NCBI RefSeq assembly: GCF_001434895.1
Contig: NZ_AZEE01000004.1
Coordinates: 29,927 to 93,926, forward strand
Origin: Secundilactobacillus odoratitofui DSM 19909 = JCM 15043
Lineage (GTDB): Bacteria > Bacillota > Bacilli > Lactobacillales > Lactobacillaceae
DNA: 64,000 nucleotides
Direction: 5' to 3'
Made by a program: the position numbers and the translations under genes. The notes under the pieces are model-generated. The model made no database searches. It was not told the DNA's origin and saw nothing but the letters and a program-made list of their open reading frames with translations. Each line of letters starts with the position of its first letter. Position 1 is the stretch's first letter. Positions 35,815-44,427 of the stretch are shown here, piece after piece.

Positions 35815-35857
35815 GAGGAGGGTGCGAGTGCCCAAGTGGGTAACTCACGTCCTCCTC
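35815..35857. terminator. Terminator between convergent genes
   Basis: GAGGAGG pairs with CCTCCTC, with an inner GAGT/ACTC stem. A T-rich stretch follows on the plus strand. Confidence 0.65.
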
Positions 35858-35874
35858 ATTTCAATTAGTCATAA

Positions 35875-36030
35875 TTAGCGCCGTTGATTGTAGCGGTACA
35901 GTGCGTATAAGACGATTGCAAGTAGGAAGCCGAAACCAATCATTGGGTTTTCGCGGAATAACCAGTGAAAAATACGGACAGTACCTAAACCGTGAATACC
36001 GTGGAATGCGGTGATGAATAGTGAGGTCAT
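35875..36030 (-). CDS. 51-residue single-span membrane protein
   Basis: The start at 36030 has AAGAAGG upstream. An earlier in-frame start at 36129 would overlap the cls start and lacks a ribosome site. The sequence has an amphipathic N-terminus (MTSLFITAFHGIHGLGTVRIFHWLF), one hydrophobic helix (GFGFLLAIVLYALY) and a basic tail. It is divergent from cls. Function unknown. Confidence 0.6.
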   Translation of the reverse strand: MTSLFITAFHGIHGLGTVRIFHWLFRENPMIGFGFLLAIVLYALYRYNQRR

Positions 36031-36110
36031 GTTGTACCTTCTTTCTGTCGATTCAAAAAATTCATGTGCTATAATTTGCAAATAAATAGGCGAAATACGG
36101 GGGTTAGACG

Positions 36111-37565
36111 ATGGTAATGACACTGACATTGCTTGGTGAAGTCATTTATGCAATTAACGTCATTTTAGCAATAATTATTATCTTTAGGCAACGGCGAGAT
36201 ATTGCTGCCATCTGGGCTTGGCTGTTAGTGTTGCTGTTTTTGCCCGTCGTTGGATTTTTAATCTACGCTTTTTTGGGTCGTCAGCTACCAAAGGGCAAGT
36301 TATTCAAAGTAAAAAGTGATGTCCAACTACAGTTAGACGAACTCCTAGTTCGGCAGCGAGCACAATTTGGCAACGAAGATTTACCTGCCGACCTTGTTTC
36401 TAATTCAGTACAATCACTGGTAAAGATGTTTGTCACCGCCAATCATGCTTTTTTAGCAAGAAAAAATCGAGTTCGCATTTTAACGGACGGCAAAAAGCTA
36501 TTTCACGAAATGATTGAGGATATGGAGCGAGCACAAAGCAGCATCCATATTGAATTTTACACCTTTTATAACGACCAAATTGGACAAAAAATCCGCGATT
36601 TACTAGTTCGTAAGGCTCAAGCCGGTGTGGAAGTTCGGGTATTGTATGATCCGTTTGGCTCGTTGGGGACTTACCGCTCGTTTTTTAAGCCGTTATTGGC
36701 GGCTGGCGGTCATGCCGAAGCGTTTTTGGCTCGTTCCGCGATTTTTGATTTTCGGTTGAACTTCCGTGATCACCGTAAAATTGTGGTGGTTGATGGTAAA
36801 GTGGGTTACGTTGGTGGTTTTAACGTAGGTAATCAGTACCTCGGTCGTAAGGAAAAATTTGGTTATTGGCGGGATACGCATCTTCGGGTAACTGGTTCTG
36901 CTGTCTTCGGTTTGCAAGGTCGGTTCATTCTTGATTGGAACGCGACCGCTAAGTCGGGGTTATTACCAGCTGACCGAATTGAACCGCAGTATTTTCCAAT
37001 TACCCGGGTTAAGGGTGATACCAACATGCAAATTGTCAGCAGCGGGCCCGATTCTGAACTGCAGCAAATTAAAATGGGTTACATTAAGTTGATCCAAACA
37101 GCTAAACAACGGGTTTGGATTCAAACGCCCTACTTGATTCCTGACGATAGCGTTATGGATGCCTTGCGCATTGCGGTGATGTCAGGCGTTGATGTGCGGA
37201 TTATGATTCCTAACATGCCAGACCACCCGTTTGTGTACCGTGCGACGCAGTATTATGCCCATGAATTAGCCAAAATCGGCGTTAAAATCTACTATTATGA
37301 ACACGGCTTTATGCACGCCAAAACAATGGTTGTCGATGACCGATTTGCATCCGTGGGGTCGGCTAATCTCGATTATCGAAGTTTCAAGTTGAACTTTGAA
37401 GTGAACGCGTTTTTATATGACGAAAAAATCGCGTTGCAGTTAGCCCGATATTTTGAAGAAGACCAGCGCGTGAGTCGTTTAGTTACAGCAGAAATGTTTG
37501 CCCAGCAGTCATTTGTATTGCGGTTCAAACAGAGTTTCAGCCGGCTGTTATCTCCCATTTTGTGA
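36111..37565 (+). CDS. cls: Cardiolipin synthase
   Basis: 484 residues, the standard bacterial length. Two membrane spans lie at about 5-25 and 33-55. Two phospholipase-D domains follow, with HRKIVVVD (H221) and HAKTMVVD (H402), each followed by the GSxN-type block (GGFNVGNQYL; GSANLDYRSF). It joins two phosphatidylglycerol molecules into cardiolipin at the membrane. GGGGG lies upstream of the ATG. Confidence 0.96.
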   Translation: MVMTLTLLGEVIYAINVILAIIIIFRQRRDIAAIWAWLLVLLFLPVVGFLIYAFLGRQLPKGKLFKVKSDVQLQLDELLVRQRAQFGNEDLPADLVSNSVQSLVKMFVTANHAFLARKNRVRILTDGKKLFHEMIEDMERAQSSIHIEFYTFYNDQIGQKIRDLLVRKAQAGVEVRVLYDPFGSLGTYRSFFKPLLAAGGHAEAFLARSAIFDFRLNFRDHRKIVVVDGKVGYVGGFNVGNQYLGRKEKFGYWRDTHLRVTGSAVFGLQGRFILDWNATAKSGLLPADRIEPQYFPITRVKGDTNMQIVSSGPDSELQQIKMGYIKLIQTAKQRVWIQTPYLIPDDSVMDALRIAVMSGVDVRIMIPNMPDHPFVYRATQYYAHELAKIGVKIYYYEHGFMHAKTMVVDDRFASVGSANLDYRSFKLNFEVNAFLYDEKIALQLARYFEEDQRVSRLVTAEMFAQQSFVLRFKQSFSRLLSPIL

Positions 37566-37601
37566 GTTGAATATTCGCGATAATATGGTGAGTCATATTA
37601 C

Positions 37602-37633
37602 TTGTAATCGGTTACAATTCGGGTTATTATAAT
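37602..37633 (+). promoter_or_regulatory. Promoter with palindromic operator before the structured leader
   Basis: TATAAT (37628-37633) is preceded by TTGTAA-TCGG-TTACAA (37602-37617), whose first arm can serve as a -35 box (20-bp spacing). The perfect inverted repeat suggests a repressor site. Confidence 0.55.
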
Positions 37634-37639
37634 GTTGGA

Positions 37640-37989
37640 AGGTTAGATAAGACCAATTAGCTTTGAGAGTAGTATCGTTGCTGTGAAGCAACAACAATCC
37701 GAGTATTAGTGATGCTAGACCAATCGGATTGGTAGTAGAAACAGATGAGTATTAGGCGGTTTCCTTAGTTGGTTGCATCATGTTAGTGAGGCATCAAGCA
37801 ACAGGAGATGGAATCGGTGTTTGATGGTAACCCTCAAGCCGACAAGCGTACGAAGCTCAGTGGTTAAGATCCAAGATTTACAATTGGTCGATAGCCTTCT
37901 ACAGGTACGAAAGGGTCGCGCAGTATGCGACCGGTTTAGATACAAAGGTCGTTTTCCTGATAACGATATCGGGAGAACGATCTTTTTTT
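37640..37989 (+). ncRNA. Structured leader RNA, riboswitch-like, family not recognised
   Basis: About 350 nt run from a promoter to an intrinsic terminator and contain no credible gene. Domain 1 is closed by ACCAATTA (37652) with TAGTTGGT (37766). It holds hairpins GTTGCT/AGCAAC (37677/37687) and CAATCCGA/TCGGATTG (37695/37724). Domain 2 has TCGG-x3-TTGA/TCAA-x-CCGA (37814/37834) and a long arm closed by CGTAC/GTACG (37847/37905). Then GGTCGC/GCGACC (37914/37927) competes with GCGACC/GGTCG (37927/37947), which would block the terminator. It matches no riboswitch consensus that I know; GTTAGTGAGGC only recalls the start of the M-box. The XRE gene starts 123 nt downstream. Confidence 0.6.
37947..37989 (+). 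terminator. Terminator of the structured leader
   Basis: GGTCGTTTTCC pairs with GGAGAACGATC (two wobbles) across 13 nt, followed by T7. Its first arm can also pair with GCGACC at 37927. Confidence 0.85.
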
Positions 37990-38112
37990 GCATTAAAAAC
38001 GGTAATGAAGCTGGAATGCAACATATTTTAGAACAATGTAACAGGGTAGTTGCTCGTATGAAACGCCAGCACTTGCTAAGCTGATGTTGTGATTAAGAAA
38101 GGAATGTAGAAA

Positions 38113-38844
38113 ATGACACTTGGTTTTGGTAACAAAATTCAACAACAGCGACAAACGTTGCACTTAACGCAACAAGCACTTGCATCGAAACTGCATGTAA
38201 CGCGCCAAACAGTTTCACGGTGGGAAAATGAGAGTACCTACCCTAACTTGGACCTTTTAATTGCCTTGAGTGATGAGCTACATCTTTCTTTAGATGATTT
38301 GTTGCGGGCCGATGATGAGCCAGCGATTGTCACCAATTTGAGTCGAGAAGTTCGACGGACGCGCAAATATCGCCGGTGGTTATGGTTGATTGGCATTGTA
38401 ATTGTTTTAGGAATCGGCTACTTAGGATTATTAAGTTGGGGGCGGTACACCCAAAATGTCTTGATAGACCGTACCAACCCATTCTTACCGACTGTGAGAG
38501 GCTTTGCTGTCTTGCCGGAGCAGACACCCACAAAGCGAGTTCGATTGACAGTGACCGAAAATGGCAAAACGACAAAGCAATGGCGAAATGAACCACAACC
38601 GGTGAAGGCCTACGTTATCAATGATGTCTTTCAAACCGGTGAGTGGTTAGACTTTGAAGTCGGTGAGATTCCCGAAAAAGGTATGAATTACGCCTATGTG
38701 CAACATAAAGGATCGTATGTTAGTCAGGTTCGACTGATCCATAAGAAGGATGCACCGAAATTAATTCAGACACAATTGTGGTCATACATCCCATATAATG
38801 CGAAGATTGGCGATAACCGGCGGACCTTGTCACCATTCAACTGA
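38113..38844 (+). CDS. Membrane-anchored XRE-family regulator
   Basis: 243 residues. The XRE helix-turn-helix lies at about 6-62 (LTQQALASKLHVTRQTVSRWENESTYPNL). A basic linker and one transmembrane helix (about 88-110) follow. A domain of about 130 residues outside the membrane has no recognised family. The layout is a one-component sensor that could read a signal at the cell surface and bind DNA directly. It follows the structured leader and precedes a MacB-like transporter. GAAAGGA lies before the ATG. Confidence 0.85.
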   Translation: MTLGFGNKIQQQRQTLHLTQQALASKLHVTRQTVSRWENESTYPNLDLLIALSDELHLSLDDLLRADDEPAIVTNLSREVRRTRKYRRWLWLIGIVIVLGIGYLGLLSWGRYTQNVLIDRTNPFLPTVRGFAVLPEQTPTKRVRLTVTENGKTTKQWRNEPQPVKAYVINDVFQTGEWLDFEVGEIPEKGMNYAYVQHKGSYVSQVRLIHKKDAPKLIQTQLWSYIPYNAKIGDNRRTLSPFN

Positions 38845-38862
38845 GTCAATCGTTCAGTGACC

Positions 38863-38887
38863 AAGCGACCGATTATCGGGCGCTTTT
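38863..38887 (+). terminator. Terminator after the XRE regulator
   Basis: AAGCG-A-CCGA-TTA-TCGG-G-CGCTT with T4. Confidence 0.75.
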
Positions 38888-38917
38888 CATTTCCTGGGAA
38901 ATATTTCCAAGATTTGA

Positions 38918-38946
38918 TTGACGACCTGTTGCACTTTGCGTATAGT
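38918..38946 (+). promoter_or_regulatory. Promoter of the ABC transporter gene
   Basis: TTGACG and TATAGT with 17-bp spacing. A palindrome ATTTCC-TG-GGAAAT (38889-38902) lies upstream and could be the target of the XRE regulator. Confidence 0.6.
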
Positions 38947-38999
38947 TAGGTGCGTTCAAATAATGGGCAACATCGGTAGGGAACTGAGGAGGGATACGT

Positions 39000-40985
39000 T
39001 TGGCGTTTTTAGAGTTGCATGATATTCATAAATCGTACTATTTGGGAAAAGAAGAATTTCCCGTTTTAAACGGCATTGATCTTGATTTTGAACGGGGCGA
39101 ACTCGTTTCGATTTTAGGTGAATCCGGTGGTGGGAAATCGACCTTGATGAACATCATTGGCGGCCTTGACCGTAACTTTACGGGATCGGTGGTTATCAAT
39201 GGTCAGCAGTTGGATCATACGAAAGAAAAACAGCTCGATAACTATCGTCGGGGTATGATTGGGTACATTTACCAGTCCTACAACCTAATCAGTCACTTAA
39301 ACATTGTGGATAATGTGTTGGTATCACTGGATATGACTGATTTGAGTGGTGCTGATCGTAAAAAACGCGCCATTGAACTCTTACAAAAGGTTGGCTTGGG
39401 TGATCAACTCAAGAAGCATCCTAACCAACTATCTGGTGGTCAAAAGCAACGGGTAGCCATCGCGCGAGCACTTGCCAGCGATCCACAAATTATCATTGCG
39501 GATGAACCAACGGGTGCCCTTGATTCCGTAAATACGGCAGAGGTTCTTAGTCTACTCAGTGAGATTGCCCAGGATGGTAAGTTAGTGATTGCCGTGACCC
39601 ACTCCCAAGATGTGGCTGAACACGGGACGCGGATCGTGCATTTGGCTGATGGGAAAATTGATGGTGATGAACGAATCAAGCCAGCGTATCCATTACCCGA
39701 AAAACAAGCACTGATGAAGCCTAAGGTGCTTTCAGCAGGCGCCAGTTACCGCAATGCCTTTAAGCATTTTTCGTTTAATTTCTGGCGAAATCTGATCATT
39801 ATGATTGGGACGGCCATTGGGTTATTTGCTGTACTGCTGTTCAGCGGGCTTGGAAACGGGGTTAACGCCTTTATCCAAGATCAAATTAGCTCGATGGTCA
39901 ATCCTAACTCAGTGACGGTCATGAAAAACCCAACTGGTAAAAAGATCAGTATGGCTAAAATGCAGGCCGAGATGAGTAACTATGCCAATGACCCACAAAA
40001 AATGATGATTAGTGATTCGTTAGTCAACAAGCTTGATCAGTTAAAAAACGTCAACAAAGTAGAACCAGGGTATCAAATCTCGGCTTACACCTTGTCTTAT
40101 AAGAAGAAAAATAAAACCGATTCAGGTCTTCAGACTTGGACGAAGGCCTACGCAAGTAATACGATCAAGCAGGGGCATGCACCTAAGAATAACCAAATCG
40201 TGATTGATAAATCACAGGCGACCATGTTGATCAGCCAGAGTCACTACAAAGATATTATCGGCAAAAAAGTGACCTTGACCTTTAACACCGTGACCAATCA
40301 AAATCGACCAGTTCAGGTGACTAAAAAACTGACGGTGGTCGGGTTAAGTAATGGTGGTCAAGCGGGTGCCATTGCCGGTACGAACTATCAAACCATGCGA
40401 CAGATGTTAAAGAGCGCAAAGGCTTCAACTAAGGCTAACTTTGTTTCGGTGAACGTGACCGATACCAAAAAGGTTAAAACGGTAGCCAACGCAATCAAAA
40501 ACGTCAAGGATAGTCATGGTAAGTACGCCTTTGGTGCCATTACCGTTGGTGATATCTTGAATACCGTGAACCAGTATGTATCGATTGCCTCGATTCTGCT
40601 ATCAGCCATTGCGGGTATTTCATTAGTTGTGTCAGCGCTGATGATTATCGTGACGATGTACATGTCTGTCTCGGAACGAACCAAGGAAATCGGCATTCTG
40701 CGGGCACTTGGTGAACGTAAGAAGGATATCCGCCGGTTATTTACGGCTGAGTCACTGTTTATCGGGGTTTTCTCGGCAGTCATTGCATTGGTATTAGCTT
40801 ATGCTGGTAGTATTTGGTTAAATCATGTGCTTTACGGTATCGTGAAGTTTAACATGGTCCAAATTACACCAGGAAACATCGTAACGACGTTTGTCTTAGC
40901 CATCGTGATTTCGTTTGTTGCAGCGTTATTACCGGCAAGACGCGCATCACGACTGAATCCAATTGATGCATTATCAGCTGATTAA
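39000..40985 (+). CDS. MacB-like ABC transporter, ATPase and permease fused
   Basis: 661 residues from a TTG behind GAGGAGG. The N-terminal ATPase (about 1-225) has Walker A GESGGGKST (40-48), signature LSGGQKQR (144-151) and Walker B IIIADEP (164-170). The permease half has a membrane helix near 265-285, a periplasmic-core-like domain of about 250 residues and three helices at the C-terminus in an FtsX domain. This is the MacB/YknZ architecture, used for mechanotransmission and for export of or defence against peptides. With the XRE sensor upstream, antimicrobial-peptide resistance is a fair but unproven guess. Confidence 0.92.
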   Translation: MAFLELHDIHKSYYLGKEEFPVLNGIDLDFERGELVSILGESGGGKSTLMNIIGGLDRNFTGSVVINGQQLDHTKEKQLDNYRRGMIGYIYQSYNLISHLNIVDNVLVSLDMTDLSGADRKKRAIELLQKVGLGDQLKKHPNQLSGGQKQRVAIARALASDPQIIIADEPTGALDSVNTAEVLSLLSEIAQDGKLVIAVTHSQDVAEHGTRIVHLADGKIDGDERIKPAYPLPEKQALMKPKVLSAGASYRNAFKHFSFNFWRNLIIMIGTAIGLFAVLLFSGLGNGVNAFIQDQISSMVNPNSVTVMKNPTGKKISMAKMQAEMSNYANDPQKMMISDSLVNKLDQLKNVNKVEPGYQISAYTLSYKKKNKTDSGLQTWTKAYASNTIKQGHAPKNNQIVIDKSQATMLISQSHYKDIIGKKVTLTFNTVTNQNRPVQVTKKLTVVGLSNGGQAGAIAGTNYQTMRQMLKSAKASTKANFVSVNVTDTKKVKTVANAIKNVKDSHGKYAFGAITVGDILNTVNQYVSIASILLSAIAGISLVVSALMIIVTMYMSVSERTKEIGILRALGERKKDIRRLFTAESLFIGVFSAVIALVLAYAGSIWLNHVLYGIVKFNMVQITPGNIVTTFVLAIVISFVAALLPARRASRLNPIDALSAD

Positions 40986-40996
40986 GGACGACCAAA

Positions 40997-41044
40997 AATA
41001 AAAGGAGCAACTAATCCAAACGTTGGATTGGTTGCTCCTTTATT
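40997..41044. terminator. Terminator between the ABC transporter gene and queT
   Basis: AATAAAAGGAGCAAC pairs with GTTGCTCCTTTTATT, with an inner ATCCAA/TTGGAT stem. Confidence 0.92.
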
Positions 41045-41070
41045 GTAGGACGAAATAATCGTTGTCCAAG

Positions 41071-41598
41071 TTAATCTAACAGATGATGTAAATCGATTTT
41101 CAGGTTCATGAGGTAAAGGATAATCGCACCGATTGCTAGTGAAATAAATTCGCCAATCGCAATCGTCCCCCAGTTGATCCAAAAAGTTGGCCAAAAGGCA
41201 GTATTGCCTAACCAGGCTAGTTCTAACGCGATCGTAAACATTGAGAAGGTTACGATGAGTACGCCGGCAACTAACTTGGAAATAAAATTAGGCAGCCTTT
41301 TAGCGACGTAGTAGAACACTAGCATGGTAGCAAAAGTTGATAAACTGCCCCAGACGATGTCGACCACGCCATACGGCGATGATAGGTTAGCCAATGCCAC
41401 ACCGATTGGTACGGCGAGAACGTAACGTTTATTGTAGATGGCCAGTAAGTTCAGCATTTCGGCGAGTCGAACCTGTACAGGTCCAAAACTGAAAGCTGCC
41501 AAGACCATCGTAATTACGACATAGAGTGCAGCGATGACGGCGACTCGAGCTATATCATAGACCGAATCAACGCCAAAGTAAGACGTCTTAGAATTCAT
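41071..41598 (-). CDS. queT: QueT-family queuosine precursor transporter
   Basis: 175 residues from the ATG at 41598, set by GAGGA; a frame opening at 41637 has no ribosome site. About five membrane segments are seen. The QueT/QrtT signature reads SFGPVQVRLAEMLNLLAIYNKRYVLAVPIGVALANLSSPYG. It is probably the substrate-binding subunit of an ECF-type importer for preQ1/preQ0 or queuine. A short leader hairpin with an A-rich tail lies upstream and may sense the substrate. Confidence 0.88.
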   Translation of the reverse strand: MNSKTSYFGVDSVYDIARVAVIAALYVVITMVLAAFSFGPVQVRLAEMLNLLAIYNKRYVLAVPIGVALANLSSPYGVVDIVWGSLSTFATMLVFYYVAKRLPNFISKLVAGVLIVTFSMFTIALELAWLGNTAFWPTFWINWGTIAIGEFISLAIGAIILYLMNLKIDLHHLLD

Positions 41599-41664
41599 AA
41601 TGCAATTCCTCTTTCGTTTTGGTTTTAATGCGCACAAGATATGTGACGCATCAGACAGTGTTAT
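41599..41664 (-). promoter_or_regulatory. Leader of queT: -10 box, 5' hairpin and A-rich tail
   Basis: Minus-strand TATAAC (41659-41664) would start RNA near 41652. The RNA would open with hairpin TGCG-T-CAC/GTG-CGCA (41629-41650), then an A-rich tail reaching the ribosome site. Size and order recall small preQ1 aptamers, but I cannot match either consensus residue by residue. Confidence 0.4.
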
Positions 41665-41694
41665 ACATTACCCCATTTAAGCAGAAATGACAAG

Positions 41695-42018
41695 CTAGTT
41701 CTCTTGTTCAAACCGGTGCTTGAGCTTGTTTTCACCATATTGGAAGACTTCGGCAGGATCTAAGTCATATTTACTACAGAGAATCAGAGTCTGGTCGAAG
41801 ACGTCGCATAGCTCTTCTTTCAGGTGGTTGCGCAACTCGTCTTCTGTCGCGTGGTGCTCGCCTGGGTGATCACGGCCGAGTTCAATTGTACGGACGACTT
41901 GGGACAGCTCACCCATTTCTTCAGTGAGAAAATTCATGCGAATCAGTGGATTAAAATGGTACCAGTTGCGACCTTCGTAGAATGATTTCACCCATGCTTG
42001 ATGTTCTTGAATTGTCAT
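41695..42018 (-). CDS. MazG-like nucleotide pyrophosphohydrolase
   Basis: 107 residues. The metal-binding helices read LTEEMGELSQVV (about 31-42) and LKEELCDVFDQTLIL (about 66-80), the ExxE-x12+-ExxD pattern of MazG-type enzymes. These hydrolyse (d)NTPs, often aberrant ones, to monophosphates. It lies upstream of queT but queT has its own promoter. Confidence 0.82.
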   Translation of the reverse strand: MTIQEHQAWVKSFYEGRNWYHFNPLIRMNFLTEEMGELSQVVRTIELGRDHPGEHHATEDELRNHLKEELCDVFDQTLILCSKYDLDPAEVFQYGENKLKHRFEQEN

Positions 42019-42062
42019 AAGTAACCTCTTTCGTTAAATAATAATTACCCGGGAAATAATAA

Positions 42063-42094
42063 GACCCTACACCTATTTTAACGGGTGGAGGGTC
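42063..42094 (-). terminator. Terminator of the purine permease gene
   Basis: GACCCTACACC pairs with GGGTGGAGGGTC. On the minus strand TTATTATTTC follows. Confidence 0.7.
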
Positions 42095-42124
42095 AAAGTG
42101 AGCTTTAAATTGATAAAAAGTGGC

Positions 42125-43438
42125 CTAACCTTGTTGTAAAATCCAAAGGAAGATAATGAACACAACGGCTAAACCGTACATGATTGGACTAACTTCTTTG
42201 CCACGCTTAGCAGCAATCATTGAGAGTGGGTACGTGATGAAGCCTAATGCGATCCCATCAGAGATACTGTAGGTGAGGGGCATACCAACCAGAATTAAGA
42301 AAGCTGGTGCAGCGACTTCGAATTTTTCCCAGTGAATGTTCTTAAGTGATTGCGCCATTAAAGTCCCGACGATGATTAGGGCAGGTGCGGTAACTTGACT
42401 GGTGATCACGGTCAATAATGGCGAGAAGAACGAACCGAGGAGGAAGAAAATCCCAACAACCACGGCTGTGAAGCCAGAACGACCACCAACTGCGATACCG
42501 GCAGATGATTCAACGAAAGCGCCCATTGGTGAAGTACCAAGTAATGATCCGACAACCATTGTCGTTGAATCAGCGGCAAGTGCGCGACCGATTCTTGGAA
42601 TCTTGTTGTCTTTAACCATACCAGCTTGTTCAGTCAAGCCAACTAACGTCCCGGTAGTATCAAAGAAGGTGACCAGTAAGAAAGTAAGGACGACCACGGC
42701 CAACTGCATCGTGTTGATGTTACCGACGTGGCCTAGCGCAACGCCAAAAGTAGAGTGAAGACTCGGAACGCCGGCCACCCAAGCAGATGGTGCGTGAATG
42801 AGGCCAGTTGCAAGTCCGATGATCACGTTAATGACCATCCCAATGAAGATGGCACCAGGCACCTTGGCACTCATTAAGATAATCGTTAAAATAAGTCCGA
42901 TGATGGTGAGCCAAGTTGAGCCAACGTGAAGAGAACCGAGTGCAACAATGGTTGATTTGTTGGCGCTCACTAAACCACCATCACTCAGACCAATAAAGGC
43001 AATAAATAAACCGATACCTGCGCTGATCGCCATTTTTAAGTCACGTGGAATTGCATCAACAACCATTTCACGAATCTTAAAGGCAGTGAGGATCATGAAT
43101 AAGATTGAGGCAACGAAAACGCCAGCTAAAGCGGTCTGCCACGGAATTTTCATACCCAAAACAACGGTGTATGAGAAAAAGGCGTTGATCCCTAAACTAG
43201 CTGAAATGGCGATTGGGTAACGGGCAACGATTCCCATTAAGAAACAGCCAAAGGCACTCGCCAACGCGGTTGCTGTAAAAACCGCACCCTTATCCATCCC
43301 GGAAACACCCAGGACGTTGGGGTTAACAAACAAAATGTAAACCATTGAGATAAACGTGGTTAAACCGGCTAGAAATTCTTTCTTATAAGAAGTCCCTAGC
43401 TCCTCAAATTGAAAATACGACGCAATTTTTTGACCCAT
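42125..43438 (-). CDS. NCS2/AzgA-like purine permease
   Basis: 437 residues with about 12-13 membrane segments. The start FEELGTSYKKEFLAGLTTFISMVYILFVNPNVL and the blocks SASLGINAFFSYTVV and FFDTTGTLVGL are hallmarks of the AzgA/PbuG/PbuO branch. It should import hypoxanthine, guanine or adenine with protons. PurR-box-like CGAA motifs lie upstream at about 43470-43485 and 43538-43550, but their spacing is not standard. Confidence 0.92.
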   Translation of the reverse strand: MGQKIASYFQFEELGTSYKKEFLAGLTTFISMVYILFVNPNVLGVSGMDKGAVFTATALASAFGCFLMGIVARYPIAISASLGINAFFSYTVVLGMKIPWQTALAGVFVASILFMILTAFKIREMVVDAIPRDLKMAISAGIGLFIAFIGLSDGGLVSANKSTIVALGSLHVGSTWLTIIGLILTIILMSAKVPGAIFIGMVINVIIGLATGLIHAPSAWVAGVPSLHSTFGVALGHVGNINTMQLAVVVLTFLLVTFFDTTGTLVGLTEQAGMVKDNKIPRIGRALAADSTTMVVGSLLGTSPMGAFVESSAGIAVGGRSGFTAVVVGIFFLLGSFFSPLLTVITSQVTAPALIIVGTLMAQSLKNIHWEKFEVAAPAFLILVGMPLTYSISDGIALGFITYPLSMIAAKRGKEVSPIMYGLAVVFIIFLWILQQG

Positions 43439-43659
43439 AGCAATTTAGTCCCCTTATTAAATATAATAGCAATAATGTTCGTGTTTTGCTTAATAAACAA
43501 CAGTAACTATCGTAACATTGATTTATATCATTTGCAATATACGAATGTTGTCTTTACCTTGAATGAAAACGTGCTCATTAAAATTGTAACTGACGCTCAG
43601 CACATCGATTTAATTTAGTGTAGAGTAGGAACATAATCAAAACGATACGGAGGCATCTT

Positions 43660-44244
43660 ATGCAACGGTGTTTAATCTTAGGAATTGACCAACCAGTCGC
43701 GCAACTCGTCGCGGCCCAGTTGACGAATATGGAAGTGATTGGCTTCTCGGGAAAACCAACGCCAGCACTACCATTCAAGCAATTTAATGGGGATGCGAGA
43801 AAGGCGGCCAGTTATTTAGACGCAGTCGAAGGCATCGACTTAATTTATTCAGACTATGTCGGGATGGATGTTGATTGGAAGCTAGAAGCGGTTTTTGAAG
43901 CCCTTCGTCAACAGCAACAACAAGTTCGAACGGTGATGCGCGCCGTTGCTGGAATTGATCAAGAAGTGACGACACCACTAGAATATCCAGGCATTGATGA
44001 CGTGACGGAGTACTTGAAGCAACAGCGGTATGCCGTCAAAATTATCGACGAGGCGGAAATGCCTTATACGATATTACGGCCGATTGTGGCTAAACAAGGG
44101 ACAGACGCGGTCCAGTTAATTAATGAAGGTTTACTGGTACCCAATCAACCGATAGATGAGCAGGCGCTCGCAAATGTTGCGGTTGATGAATTGGTTAACG
44201 GTCGTCATATTAATCAATCGATCGCTGTTGTGGGTCAATCATAA
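43660..44244 (+). CDS. NAD(P)-binding (atypical SDR / NmrA-like) protein
   Basis: 194 residues. A beta-alpha start CLILGIDQPVAQLVAAQL replaces the usual GATGxxG loop. Then come TVMRAVAGIDQEV and MPYTILRPIVAKQGTDAVQLI, the strand-helix blocks of the NmrA/YwnB type. The glycine-rich loop is weak (GIDQPV), so cofactor binding may be altered. Function unknown. The ATG follows GGAGG and a terminator follows the stop. Confidence 0.75.
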   Translation: MQRCLILGIDQPVAQLVAAQLTNMEVIGFSGKPTPALPFKQFNGDARKAASYLDAVEGIDLIYSDYVGMDVDWKLEAVFEALRQQQQQVRTVMRAVAGIDQEVTTPLEYPGIDDVTEYLKQQRYAVKIIDEAEMPYTILRPIVAKQGTDAVQLINEGLLVPNQPIDEQALANVAVDELVNGRHINQSIAVVGQS

Positions 44245-44248
44245 CGAT

Positions 44249-44290
44249 AAAAGGAGTAAGTCAGGCTAATTTAGCTTGGCTTACTCTTTT
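44249..44290 (+). terminator. Terminator after the NAD(P)-binding protein gene
   Basis: AAAAGGAGTAAG pairs with CTTACTCTTTT. Confidence 0.85.
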
Positions 44291-44427
44291 TGGTTGTTGC
44301 GATATATGTGTTGTATTTTGTGGAGAAATCTATGTGTTGGAGCTATGTGTCGCCCAGGAGGTGGCGTTTGGAAGAATTATGTGTTCGATGTTAGGAGAAT
44401 TTATGTTGGCTATTAATAGGAAGAAAG

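Noticed and set aside
37640..37989. M-box magnesium riboswitch
   Set aside because: Only GTTAGTGAGGC resembles the M-box start; the rest of the consensus was not found.
37640..37989. T-box leader
   Set aside because: There is no AAGGGTGGNACC-type T-box sequence, unlike the clear case before brnQ.
37773..38084. Open frame of 103 codons after cls
   Set aside because: It overlaps the structured leader and its terminator, has no ribosome site, and the composition is unlike a protein.
43439..43659. PurR box pair before the purine permease
   Set aside because: CGAA-core motifs exist but are about 64 bp apart instead of 16-17, so only mentioned in the gene entry.
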